A stretch of DNA of 61,839 nucleotides from Nemertoderma westbladi (taxonomy: Eukaryota; Xenacoelomorpha; Nemertodermatida; Nemertodermatidae), in the NCBI GenBank assembly GCA_032718475.1, contig JAUCBJ010008375.1, forward strand, positions 1 through 61,839, written 5' to 3'. Each line of letters begins with the position of its first letter. The first letter of the stretch is position 1. Made by a program: the position numbers and the translations under genes. Below the pieces are notes generated by a model that ran no database searches, was not told where the DNA came from, and worked only from the letters and a program-made list of their open reading frames with translations. This document shows, in pieces, positions 1-9,590 of this stretch.

Positions 1-342
1 GGGGGGAACTGGACGCAATAATAATTCATCCATCTCCAGGGGAAATTCGACGCAAATAAGAGCTGATTATTCACAAAAATAAAACTGAAACCTGTTCTAT
101 TGTGTTTAGTTTATTGTTTTGGTTAAAATAACGTGCCACTGTAAATCCACCTCCTTTCCCTAAATTTAGAATTTCATATTATCAATTATATTCAATAATC
201 AATCACTTATCAATAATCAAGGTTATTCATACAGAGTCCAGTTTACATTACATTTCTAATACAGCTATACGTGATCTTTCATAAAGTCATAAAGTACCAC
301 ATTAATTGTAATTATGCATATTGTGACATATTAAGAATACAG
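1..342. other. AT-rich sequence, no gene seen
   Basis: No open frame of interest and no recognisable repeat family. It is AT-rich sequence leading into the tandem repeat that starts near 343. Confidence 0.6.
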
Positions 343-582
343 GCCCATGTGAAGAATACCAGACTTTCTGCCGTTATATTTCACTTTGCAGTTACCCCCA
401 TGTGAAGAATATCAGACTTTCTGCCGTTATATTTCACTTTGCAGTTACCCCATGTGAAGAATACCAGACTTTCTGCTGTTATATTTCACTTTGCAGTTAC
501 CCCCATGTGAAGAATACCAGACTTTCTGCCGTTATATTTCACATTGCAGTTACCCCCATGTGAAGAATACCAGGTTTTCACC
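343..582. repeat. tandem repeat, unit about 53-55 bp, four copies plus a partial
   Basis: The unit begins CCATGTGAAGAATACCAG and contains CTGCCGTTATATTTCAC; copies start near 343, 398, 449, 503 and 556. Copies differ by a few substitutions and one or two indels. The last partial copy is also the left terminal inverted repeat of the element that ends at 775, so the array looks like a multiplied element end rather than an unrelated satellite. Confidence 0.9.
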
Positions 583-775
583 AAAAACACATGTTACAGA
601 AGGGCTGAATCTAACCAAAACAATAAACCAATTAGTATATGTGTACAGGTTATAAGACAGAAATAAGCTCTATAAAACACTTAATAAAGATAAATTAAAA
701 AAAATAAAAAATCTTCATATATAAAATTCCAATAAAAGTCGACAGAAGAGTAAAATCCTGGTATTCTTCACATGG
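556..775. mobile_element. candidate MITE with 19-bp terminal inverted repeats
   Basis: CCATGTGAAGAATACCAGG at about 557-575 reappears as its exact reverse complement at about 756-774, enclosing about 180 bp of AT-rich non-coding DNA. This is the layout of a short non-autonomous DNA transposon. I cannot identify a target-site duplication, partly because the left end has been tandemly multiplied. The superfamily is unknown. Confidence 0.5.
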
Positions 776-999
776 ACGACAATACGTATTAATTATTAAT
801 TATTTATTGTAATTATATTTTTTTATATGTTTTAGTAATTTCTTTTTGTTTAAATACAATATAAACATTAATCAAATCACAATAAAACGTGTTCCTAAAT
901 TACATTTGAGTAAAGCACAAATATATAGGGTATTAGTATGTCGTCACAGTCTAATTATATTATTAATCGTGTCCCTTCAGTTTAGTCTAAAATGTCAAA

Positions 1000-1590
1000 G
1001 AGCCCATCTGGAGGGAGATGGGCCAGCAGTGGTCATCACAGAAGCCGCATCCCCAACCAAGATGGGCCAGCAGTGGCCATCACAGAGGCCGCATCCCCAA
1101 CCAAGATGGGCCAGCAGTGGCCATCACAGAGGCCGCATCCCCAACCAAGATGGGCCAGCAGTGGCCATCACAGAGGCCGCATCCCCAACCAAGATGGGCC
1201 AGCAGTGGCCATCACAGAAGCCGCTTCCCCAACCAAGATGGCCACCTGGAGGGAGATGGGCCAGCAGTGGCCATCACAGAAGCCGCATCCCCAACCAAGA
1301 TGGGCCAGCAGTGGCCATCACAGAAGCCGCTTCCCCAACCAAGATGGCCACCTGGAGGGAGATGGGCCAGCAGTGGCCATCACAGAAGCCGCATCCCCAA
1401 CCAAGATGGGCCAGCAGTGGCCATCACAGAGGCCGCATCCCCAACCAAGATGGGCCAGCAGTGGCCATCACAGAAGCCGCATCCCCAACCAAGATGGGGA
1501 GCAGTGGCCATCACAGAGGCCGCATCCCCAACCAAGATGGGCCAGCAGTGGCCATCACAGAGGCCGCATCCCCAACCAAGATGGCCACCA
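1000..1590. repeat. GC-rich 44-bp minisatellite, about 12 copies
   Basis: The unit reads ATGGGCCAGCAGTGGCCATC then ACAGARGCCGCATCCCCAACCAAG (44 bp). Two copies are followed by an extra 18-bp block beginning ATGGCCACCTGGAGG, giving a higher-order pattern. Because 44 is not a multiple of three and the unit lacks stops, all three forward frames stay open. These long frames are a repeat artefact, not genes. Confidence 0.93.
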
Positions 1591-2225
1591 GGATCCGTTG
1601 AAGGAGGAACCTGTGCGACCTTGGTTCATGGGTCACAGCATAAAGGCGAGAACCGATCTCCATGAGGAAGACAGACGGCTGTCTCGGGCCCGGGGCGGCC
1701 CAGAGCCTTTTGATATTTATTTATAATTTTATTTAATAAATAATCGAGAGGGGGCGAAATCGAAGGCCAAAATCTTCACCCCATACTGTCGCCGGGGGTC
1801 AATATTGTTTTTCTCTTATTTTGCTATAGAGATACCGCATAGTAACTTTTGGGATAAATAATAATGATTATTATTAATTTACCTATTCAATAAATAATGT
1901 GTCATTATATTAAAATAATGTCCTTGTTTAACTTAAAAATAAGCCAATTATTTAATTTGACATTGAGACAGATACATACACTGTAGAATGTGTAGAATTT
2001 AATAGAAAAACAGAAAAACATTAGTGAATTTAAAATGAAAGTTCAAATCATCAATAATAATAATGTTCCAGTTAAGTAAAAATATGTCATTATCGTTCAA
2101 AATTCTGCTTTATTAGTTTATTTAGTGAGATAATTGGTAAAAGGTCAGCGAACAATTGGGCTAAAAGTAAATTATATTGAAGTTTATTTAGAAAGAAATT
2201 AGTGATAAATAAAAAATATTAAATG
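1591..2225. other. non-coding stretch, no gene seen
   Basis: The first 200 bases stay GC-rich, then the sequence becomes AT-rich. No domain, tRNA or repeat family was recognised. Confidence 0.5.
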
Positions 2226-2455
2226 TTATTAAGTAATTTAAACAGGACTTAGTCGATGATCCGGCAAATGGAGCGGAAAAAATGAATTCAAAAGCAACCG
2301 TAAGGTGGCGTCCCAATCTATAGCAAATCAATCGGAAAGATGCAGGAGCTTCCAAGGAGACGCGGGTTCGATCCCCGCTGGTGGCGGATTCATATTTTCC
2401 GCTCCATTTGCTATAGAGTTGGATCATACTAAGTCCTGTTTAAATTACTTAATAA
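2226..2455. mobile_element. inverted-repeat element containing a tRNA-like B box
   Basis: Terminal inverted repeats of about 27 bp (left TTATTAAGTAATTTAAACAG, right its reverse complement ending near 2454) enclose about 175 bp. Just inside them, GCAAATGGAGCGGAAAA pairs with TTTTCCGCTCCATTTGC, so most of the element can fold back. Near 2362-2378 the sequence GCGGGTTCGATCCCCGC forms a perfect T-arm with a consensus pol III B box. No matching acceptor 5' strand or D arm is visible, so this is tRNA-derived sequence inside a foldback or MITE-like unit, not a functional tRNA gene. Confidence 0.7.
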
Positions 2456-3949
2456 TTTATACAATCTATGGATATTAAAACATATAAACAATAATATTAA
2501 ATGTTTTGTCTTGATATTTTGTTAAAATGTGCAATTCAAATCATAATCAACGGATAGAAATTATTTATATGTTTGGTTTTATATGATTGGTTCCTCTTAC
2601 ATAAATGAGAATAAATAAGATCTTGTTCGACCAATTGTAATTGCCGCTTCTAACGTTTACATAACCGGCAAAAGTATTAAATAATCATGTTGAGAGTTAG
2701 AGAAAACGGCCAATCTTTGGCTGTCCAAACGGATGGCTTTTCATGCTGGGTTGGCGACTCGAGTTATTTATTAATCCTCAATGACTGAATGACCAAATAT
2801 GAAAACCGTATAGCCAAATTTGTCTAATTTCTCGAGATATGGCTGGCTGTCCGTTTTACTGTTTAAAAATATCCTATATGGGTTTTCTTGGTTCCCGACT
2901 TCATTTCTGAGGTCAGTTTTCAAATTTGGTCTCGTCTTTTCTGTCTGTAAGCCTGTCAGTCTGTCCGTCAAAATATAACCGACATCCTGACAGCCAAACA
3001 GACAACTTCGAAGTCATAAAATGTTAAATCTGACACTCGAAATGAATTCTACGCCCAGAAAAACCACTATAACTAAACGTTTAGTCGATGTGGTGCCATT
3101 TTCTTATATTTAACGGACAGATTATCGGATAGTCAGAAAGACCGACAGACATACAAACAGTCTAACTAGATTTCATTCAAAGTGAAATCTGACCCCAGAA
3201 ATTAAATCAGCGACCAGGAAAACCCCCACAGCAATAATCTTAGCATGGTTTAGTGGTTTCGTGTTGCTATATATATATTGACAGAAATTCTCACATATTA
3301 GCAGACAATTTTTGCACGGGAAGGTTCAAACTTTAAAGGAAATTATTACGGAATGGTATTTTTTCATTTTTAAAACAAATCTTCTCCGCCATTTTTCAAC
3401 CAATTGGCAGGTTTTTGGTTTCAAATGAATGCTACTAGTTTGCGCAATAATAAAATTCCAGTAGTTTTTTTTTAGTTTTGCAATGGTATTTTTGCAACTT
3501 TTTTAATTTATTAATTACCTTTATTTATTAATTAATTTGATTGTGATTATCTTCCCTAAAGAAACTTATGAGCTTGTGAGCTTATTGAACTTTTGAATCC
3601 TCTTATCTTGCCTATCTAGAATTGGCCTGCTGCATTGCAGCATAAATTGAGATGCTATGATGATTTAAACAAATACAATTGTGTGACCACCGTGCAATCT
3701 ACAATAGGGTTGGTGCCCGAAAAGATTGTTGGGCTAGAAACAATCGAATAAGGGGCAACAAGGTGCCCTGAATCGAGACAATCGTAAAAAGAAATCGTAA
3801 AAACAAGTGGAAACGGTCGAAATGGCCGGTTTAAGTAAGCGTGGGAGGCCAATTTTGAAAGTCGGCTGTGATTGGCTGCTACATATTTGACGCATCTTCA
3901 TTTCCATGAAAATTTCCAGCTAATACTTAAGACATGTTAGATGATGAAA
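2456..3949. other. non-coding stretch, no gene seen
   Basis: AT-rich. 2940-3160 is enriched in short CTGT/ACAG words such as CTGTCAGTCTGTCCGTC and GACAGCCAAACAGACA, like a decayed simple repeat. The short open frames show no recognisable domain. Confidence 0.5.
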
Positions 3950-4193
3950 GGCGGGGTAGCTCATTTGGTAGAGCGCCGGGCCTGCAATCTATTGGTTGTA
4001 GGTTCAGCCCCGCCAGGGTCCACTCAGCCTTTCATCCACTGGGGTAGATAAAATGAGTACCAGTTAAATAACTGGGAGCAAATCATGGGATAGGAGTAGC
4101 GCCCACCCCTACCCTCGGGTAGCAACTATCGAAAGAGGAGCCTTCAGGTCGCCTCCGGCTTCGGCCGATTGTTTGCTTGCTTGCTTGCCTGTA
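3950..4193 (+). mobile_element. tRNA-derived SINE, full-length copy
   Basis: The head resembles a tRNA: GGCGGGGTAGCTCATTTGG supplies the acceptor 5' strand and A box, and GGTTCAGCCCCGCC supplies the B box and acceptor 3' strand, so a GGCGGGG/CCCCGCC acceptor stem can pair. The body carries a core including CTCAGCCTTTCATCC and GATAAAATGAGTACCAGTT, which resembles the shared 3' core of several marine invertebrate SINEs. It ends in a short TTGC-type tail. AGATGAT occurs just before the element and again at 4194-4200, a plausible target-site duplication. A related copy lies in reverse at 55001-55236. Confidence 0.88.
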
Positions 4194-4200
4194 AGATGAT

Positions 4201-4651
4201 AAACCTACCACTGTAATATGTAGTCACCACTACTCCCTATGTAGTTCTTTATCTTTCTCTATTTCATCTTATCGGTGCCAATTTTCTAGTGAAGTATCCA
4301 ACTCTCAAGTCATTGCTGTGTATGTGTACAAATGCCATATCTGAATCTGTTTTTATATGATTATTTTGATTAAAATTAAGATTAACTAATTATTTTACTG
4401 TGATTTCAAAATGAATCTTATGCTTTGAAGTTATAGTAAATATAACTTTTACGGCTTTCGTAAATTGTTGAAACCTGATGAGTTTGGATTTCATTACTTT
4501 CCTATAATTGCCATGAAATCTTTATTGCCAGAGATTTTATCTCGAAAAATAATAGTTTTTGAATTACAGTAGGCAATTCGCTTTGTATATCAATGTAATT
4601 TTTTAGCCTGCTTTATTCCATAACACTTATAGACAACCTGCAATAGACAAC
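4201..4651. other. AT-rich stretch, no gene seen
   Basis: No open frame or repeat was recognised. It may include the 5' portion of the outer LINE whose Ulp1 remnant resumes at 6865, but translation here is full of stops and I cannot show it. Confidence 0.4.
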
Positions 4652-4685
4652 CTTCGATATAGGCCATGGATTGAAACAATTTGTG
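4652..4685. repeat. target-site duplication of LINE copy B, left copy
   Basis: This 34-bp sequence, starting CTTCGATATAGGCCATGG and ending CAATTTGTG, is repeated exactly at 6831-6864 on the other side of the reverse-strand LINE. Confidence 0.92.
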
Positions 4686-4811
4686 AAACACTACTACTAC
4701 TACTACTTGGATCGGCATGCTGAATTTCAGTTGCATTTTTAAGAATGCTGTGCCGTCTTGTCGACAAAGTTGCGTCGCCACAACTCCCTATCACCCATGG
4801 CATTTGCTAGA

Positions 4812-5371
4812 TCATCCCCATTTTATTATTATTATTATTAACTATTTATATAGCGCTCTTCTGAGCCAGTTTCAGAACGCTTAAAAAAATAAATATAAAA
4901 ATTATAATCATAAAAATTAAAAAACACAATCAGTTGAGAAATAAAATAATTTAAAAGAGTCAACATTATAAGTGAAATAATTACTGCTCCCACAAGTTTA
5001 TCCACCTCTTTATCTCACTTTATCATATTCTGCTCTGAATAGGAACGTCTTCAGCCTATTTTTAAACCTGTCCAATGAGGGTGCCTCTCTAACTGACTGG
5101 GGGATAGAGTTCCAGACAGTAGGTGCCGCAACGGAAAATGCTCGTCTCTAACTGACTGGGGGATAGAGTTCCAGACAGTAGGTGCCGCAACGGAAAATGC
5201 TCGTCTACCATAAGATTCCATACGGTATCACGGTTCGACCAGCACTATTCGAACGAAGATCACGTGAGGGTCTGTCTATATGGGATTATGAGTTCGTTTA
5301 GATAACTTGGTGCTAACCCATTGAGGCATTTATAGGGTAGCAATGCTAGCTTATATTCTACTCTGCGTTCA
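4812..5371 (-). mobile_element. 3' fragment of an L2/CR1-like LINE inserted in LINE copy B
   Basis: On the minus strand, broken frames give the familiar end of L2/CR1-like ORF2 proteins: a YKLALLPYKCLNGLAPSYL block, then a region matching the usual AAPTVWNSIPQSVREAPSLD and RFKNRLKTFLFR motifs. The 3' end is a (TTA)n run at 4812-4840, typical of that group. It splits LINE copy B, whose sequence resumes on both sides. A 59-bp block containing ACTGACTGGGGGATAGAG is tandemly duplicated at about 5086-5203. Frameshifts and stops make it dead. Confidence 0.72.
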
Positions 5372-6830
5372 TGTCATGTGTCTTTTAATATGCATGTCAA
5401 GAATGTCACGGGCTGTCCAGTCCACCATGCTTATTCACTTCATGAGGCTGCCAAAGCACAAGATTATGCACTGGCTGATCCTCACGGCGAAAGCAATGTC
5501 CTGCAAAGCGGCGGCGGTTTTGTTCTAGGGTCAAGCTTGTGGGAACCAATTAGTCACCCCCAATGTTATATAGTGTCTGGTTGGAGATGTGTGCATTGTA
5601 CTTGACACAGTTGAACCCGGCGTAGCATTCTTGTCAATGTGCCATCCAGAGATTTGGTGTCCTCAGCAGTTAGAGCCCAGCATGGACTCCCATGGAGGAG
5701 TACTCGAACTACTGCTGCTCTAAATAATAGGATCTTCAGTTTCCGATTAATTCTATGTGACTTACAAATCCTGGAAAGCCTATTCAAGGCAGTCCATGCC
5801 TTTCCCTTACATATTCGAAGGTCGTCACCTGACTTCCGGATCTATGATCCCAGGTAACAGAAGTCGTCCACATGCTCAAACAATCCATTCTTTGAGCTTA
5901 TGCTCATCCGGTCAGAGACTTGCTGAGGACTTTCAAAGTTAAGTCAAAGTTAACTCTAGTTTTTTTAGAGGTAATATAAAGACCAACACTAGAAGCAGCA
6001 TGTTCTAATGAGCTGAGGAGCCGTTGGGCTCCCTCTAGTGATTCTGAGAGTTCTCCTAAGTCATCAGCAAAGTCTAGATCAGTTAGGTACTTGGCAGGAT
6101 TTCCTCGACTTCTGGAGCCAGTAGGTGGAGTTACCATCACCCCATCTTCATAGTGATGATCTAAGGAAATGCGTAGAACATAGTGAACTACAATTATGAA
6201 CAAGACTTGTGCAAGTGTGTCTCCCTGGAGGACTCCCCATAACACTTCGTCACCGTCAACAGTAGACACAAATGTTGTCGAAACATTGCATACTGATCTG
6301 ATTGCTGCAATAATTTCATCAGGAATCCCATATAATGAAAGTATGCAGAACATACGTGAGCGAGAAACTGAATCAAAGGCCTTGAAGAAGTCAACAAATA
6401 TAACAGCCAGATGCCTGTCTTTCTTTTTTGCTAACTCTTCAATTATCCTTCTAAGTGCCAAAAGTGGCTCCATGGTCCCACGACCTTTACGGAACCCATT
6501 CTGATTTCCACGGAGCAGTCTCTCAATGGAATCCCTGACGCGATTTAATAGAATTCTATTGTATAGCTTTGCAGCAATCGAGATCAATGAGATTCCCTGA
6601 AAAGAACCATAGAGTGTTAGGTTGCCCTTCTTGGTAACTGGCACCAACTTATTTGTTTTCAACTTATCTTGTTGTTCTGTAAATGTCTACTATGATGGGA
6701 TAGATGAGCTTTAAACACTCAGGTATTTTAAAGACCTCAGGGGGAACACCATCTACTCCACTGGCACGATTGGTCTTAATGCTCTTTGCAGCAGCCTTCA
6801 CTTCTACAAACGAAGACACCTGTATGTTGT
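5372..6830 (-). pseudogene. reverse transcriptase remnant of LINE copy B
   Basis: The minus-strand frames encode the pre-RT ASGVDG motif, fingers (GNQNGFRKGRGTMEPLLALR), motif A (VIFVDFFKAFDSVSRSR), motif B (GVLQGDTLAQVLF), the catalytic LDFADDLGELSES motif and a thumb/C-terminal region with RLFRAAVV and HGSPCWALTAEDTKSLD. Compared with copy A it has several substitutions, a deletion near KTRVNF, and frameshifts (about 5790-5910 and near 6662), so it cannot make a full enzyme. It is truncated upstream of the RT and contains no endonuclease. Confidence 0.9.
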
Positions 6831-6864
6831 CTTCGATATAGGCCATGGATTGAAACAATTTGTG
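6831..6864. repeat. target-site duplication of LINE copy B, right copy
   Basis: Exact 34-bp repeat of 4652-4685. Sequence to its right runs into the Ulp1-like remnant, so copy B inserted into or just upstream of the outer LINE. Confidence 0.92.
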
Positions 6865-7256
6865 TAATATACATATGGTACCACTGTTTATACATAAGTA
6901 TTGGCTCCATGGATCCATGAGTCTTCTTTGATGATAATACACCAAAGAATATAACGAGAAAAAGCAAATACATAGATCGATGGTCCACAATCCAATTGCG
7001 TCCACAACTTCCAACACAAAAGAATAGCTTTGACTGTGGGATTTATACATGTCTTAATGCCTTTATTATTTCTTTCAACAACCAAATATCAGATGGCTGG
7101 AATATGCCTCCAAGCGAAAGTGTGCGAAAATTGATTTCTCAGTCTCTATTAAACAAAAGTATTAATGAACATACGTTTGGCACAAACGAAACATATGGGG
7201 AGAATATGGAGCTCAACATAGACGATTTGGAATTTATACCAAACAATAGCAATTAA
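6865..7256 (+). pseudogene. Ulp1/SENP-like C48 cysteine protease, C-terminal half (outer LINE)
   Basis: Frame three of the window carries LPTQKNSFDCGIYTCLNAF near 7005-7062. This matches the conserved Gln plus catalytic Cys block (Q-x-N-x-x-DCG) of Ulp1-family deSUMOylating proteases. Upstream the same frame gives a VFFDDNTPKN segment interrupted by a TGA, where the family has its central strand and Asp. The His region is not clear. It stops at 7254-7256, 54 bp before the ATG of the coiled-coil ORF in the same frame. Ulp1-like domains are known in some transposons, where their role is unclear. Confidence 0.66.
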
Positions 7257-7310
7257 AACGACCTCAGGAAGAAGGATTTTGGAAAATCTCAATACAAGAT
7301 AAAAGATAGT

Positions 7311-8709
7311 ATGAGTCTTGAGGAGGTGCATCAAATAGTACAACGCCCTAAGAAGGAGGTTATTTCAAAGATTTCAGAGTTAAAAGCACCCATGAGGATG
7401 AAATTACGTTTGTCACTTTTTGACAAAGCGAAGAGTTGTATCTCAGCAACTCAATCCACCTCACTTCACCTACGCCAGCGAGCTTATGCAGCGGAGATGT
7501 CTAATGATATATATGAAATACTCCGAGTAATATCACATGGTTCCCTGACAGAAGACTGTAAGAAGCGACTGAGATTTGAAGACCCTTCTTTGAATGAAAC
7601 AGTTCAGAATAATCAAGATATCGTTAATTTAGTATCAGGGATGCAGGCCAAGTTATGCTGGTTAGAGAACTACTGTGACACACTAGGTCAACAGAACCAA
7701 CAGCTTAAGGATGAACTTGCCAATGAACGACACCAGCGGCTATTGCTCAATGAGAAAATTAATGGAAGTGCAGGGAAGAAAGTCACTGTAGGGCGAGATA
7801 GTAAAACTTTCCAAATTCCACAGGTCAATGCAAGAGGGGTGCCAAATGAACTGCAACAAACATTCCAAACACATACAAAGGTGCAGTTAGAGGATCAATA
7901 CAATCAGAACAACCATTCCGATAATAACTACAGTGATCAAATGAGGAAAGGATTGAAAAATTCAAAACAGATCTACCTCTGAGGAACCGCTTCTCTTGTT
8001 TATCTAACTCATCACCATGCACACAGTACAACAACAACTCGAACAATACACATAACCAGAAACACTCAATATCAGATTATGCATGGGTCTCGGTCAATAT
8101 AAATAATCAACAAAAACATCTCAACAGTGAACCTAAATTGGTCTACCATTATCCTACAGGAAAGCAAACCATTCAAAGTAATTATAGTAAAACTATTTAC
8201 CTCAACAGTCAATTATCAATGCTACATAGTGGAAAACCAACATACATAAGGAAGAATGCACCATCACTGGTTCTGCAGAGTAACGGCAAGCCATACACCA
8301 CAGCTGATGATATTGGCTCAGGATATGTCATAGTGGATATCAAAGGGATTGATCAGGAGTATACAGAAGATAAGATGATACACTTTCTAAACCGAAATGG
8401 CTTTCCAGTAGAGCGAATCACAACTCTTAAACACAGTGGGCTGATACGAATGGATGTAGTGGTAAGGGCCCAATTCAAATCACAAATACTGAGTATCATT
8501 CATAGGTATCATCATCGGGGTATAAACATAGGAGGGTGTAAACCATACAATATACCTAAAAACCACACTAAAATATCTTTGAATAATATCCCAGAAAAAT
8601 CAGTTTCCGAATATATAAGAGATGATTACAAACGAAGTCCAAGTATTCACTCTAGTGTACACCAAAACAATATATACCATAAACGGAACTATTCTGGAGT
8701 GCCAAGACA
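7311..8709 (+). pseudogene. LINE ORF1-like protein: coiled coil plus RRM-like domain (outer LINE)
   Basis: The first open part (ATG at 7311 to 7982) is hydrophilic and helical, with a likely coiled coil around NLVSGMQAKLCWLENYC and QQLKDELANERHQRLLLNEK. After a frameshift near 7975-8000 the protein continues to 8709 with a region resembling an RRM: YVIVDIKGIDQEYTEDKMI, then FLNRNGFPVERITTLKHS, then MDVVVRAQF. A coiled coil followed by an RNA-binding fold is the usual plan of LINE ORF1 nucleic-acid chaperones. Copy A inserted here; beyond it the ORF1 frame closes within about 40 bases and overlaps the endonuclease start. Confidence 0.68.
8701..8709. repeat. target-site duplication of LINE copy A, left copy
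   Basis: GCCAAGACA, repeated at 11784-11792. Confidence 0.85.
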
Positions 8710-8909
8710 GGCGTCAGTTAACTCCTGACTGGCTGCCTGTCTCACCCCCTACTGGAGAGAGAGCAGCCAACAATTCTTTGAGTCCCTTTCCTGATGACCT
8801 TTCTGGCCCAAACCCTGGGTCACCAGGAAGGCCAGATTGTGATGGGGAGAGGGATTCTGGAGTTGGAGGTTACTCTCATGTTCCACCACGACCAACAAAG
8901 CCATTGGTG

Positions 8910-9590
8910 AATCTGAGGCAAGTCACAAGACTAGCCTCAGTAAACACCCTAACACTCGGGTCCCCAAGGCGACAAGGTGAGCTGACTGCCTTGGCAGATA
9001 AGCTTTCTCTTAGCGCAGTTGGTGTTCAAGAGCACCGAATGCAGACTGGACAGACTGATGAGGTTACCATCAGACTAACCGCATCATCTGTTGCCACTTC
9101 TCATGTTCTGGAAGACTGGCTAAGAAGTTTCCTAAGGTGGTTCTGATTGTGTGCTACTCTCCAACTAGTGTTGCCCCTGTAGAGGAGGTGGAAAATTTCT
9201 ACCACAATCTACAAGCAGCTACTGATGGAGTGGATCAGCATGCATTCTTAACATTCCTGGGAGACTTTAATGTAAGTCTGCATCAATCACCTACATCGCC
9301 CTGGGTCTATAGCAATAGTGTTAACCGAAATTCTGTCCATCTTCAGGATTTTATCTCTGGAAATGGATTGTTTTCGGCTGGAACCCAGTTCAAGAAGCGA
9401 ACTGGAAAGCTATGGACTCATAGTGGACCCAGTGGTCACAAGTCCCAGATAGACCATATTCTGTTTCGTAGGAAATACAGGAGCTCTATACAAGACTGTA
9501 ATGCATTTACACTTCGACCCTTCTCCAGTGATTACCGCCTTATTGTGGCCAAGGTAAGACTTAGTCTGCGTGCTAGCAGAACAATGAAAT
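8910..9590 (+). pseudogene. APE-type endonuclease of LINE copy A, internally deleted
   Basis: The first part (frame of 8622-9146) contains LASVNTLTLGSPRRQGEL and GVQEHRMQ, the opening strand and catalytic Glu region of AP-endonuclease-like LINE nucleases. After a shift near 9137 it continues with VVLIVCYSPTS, FLGDFNVSL and, further on, KSQIDHILFRR and the SSDYRLIV block that carries the catalytic Asp (usually SDH, here SDY). Between the two parts the GGVG/W strand region expected in the family is missing, so about 60-80 residues appear deleted. The His-to-Tyr change at SDY would also hurt catalysis. Confidence 0.82.

Larger units (their letters stand above)
4686..6830 (-). mobile_element. LINE copy B (same family as 8710-11783), 5'-truncated, reverse strand
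   Basis: Read on the minus strand it begins inside the pre-RT linker, covers RT and the C-terminal region, and ends in a (GTA)n tail seen on the plus strand as CACTACTACTACTACTAC. It matches copy A along its length at DNA and protein level and stops at the corresponding 3' end. A 34-bp target-site duplication flanks it exactly. It carries an inserted fragment of another LINE at about 4812-5371. The clade is uncertain; the APE plus RT layout and the very short 3' repeat tail suggest an RTE-like element. Confidence 0.9.

Noticed and set aside
343-582. CRISPR-like repeat array
   Set aside because: The repeats are directly adjacent without unique spacers, and the setting is a eukaryotic genome.
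846-1726. Three overlapping long forward frames rich in Pro, Gln, Ser and Arg
   Set aside because: They are translations of the 44-bp minisatellite, which is open in all three frames because the unit lacks stops.
2188-2427. 79-codon reverse ORF
   Set aside because: It lies across the inverted-repeat element and shows no domain.
3950-4030. Functional tRNA gene
   Set aside because: The head folds partly like a tRNA but continues into a SINE body with a flanking duplication, and a second copy exists at 55236.
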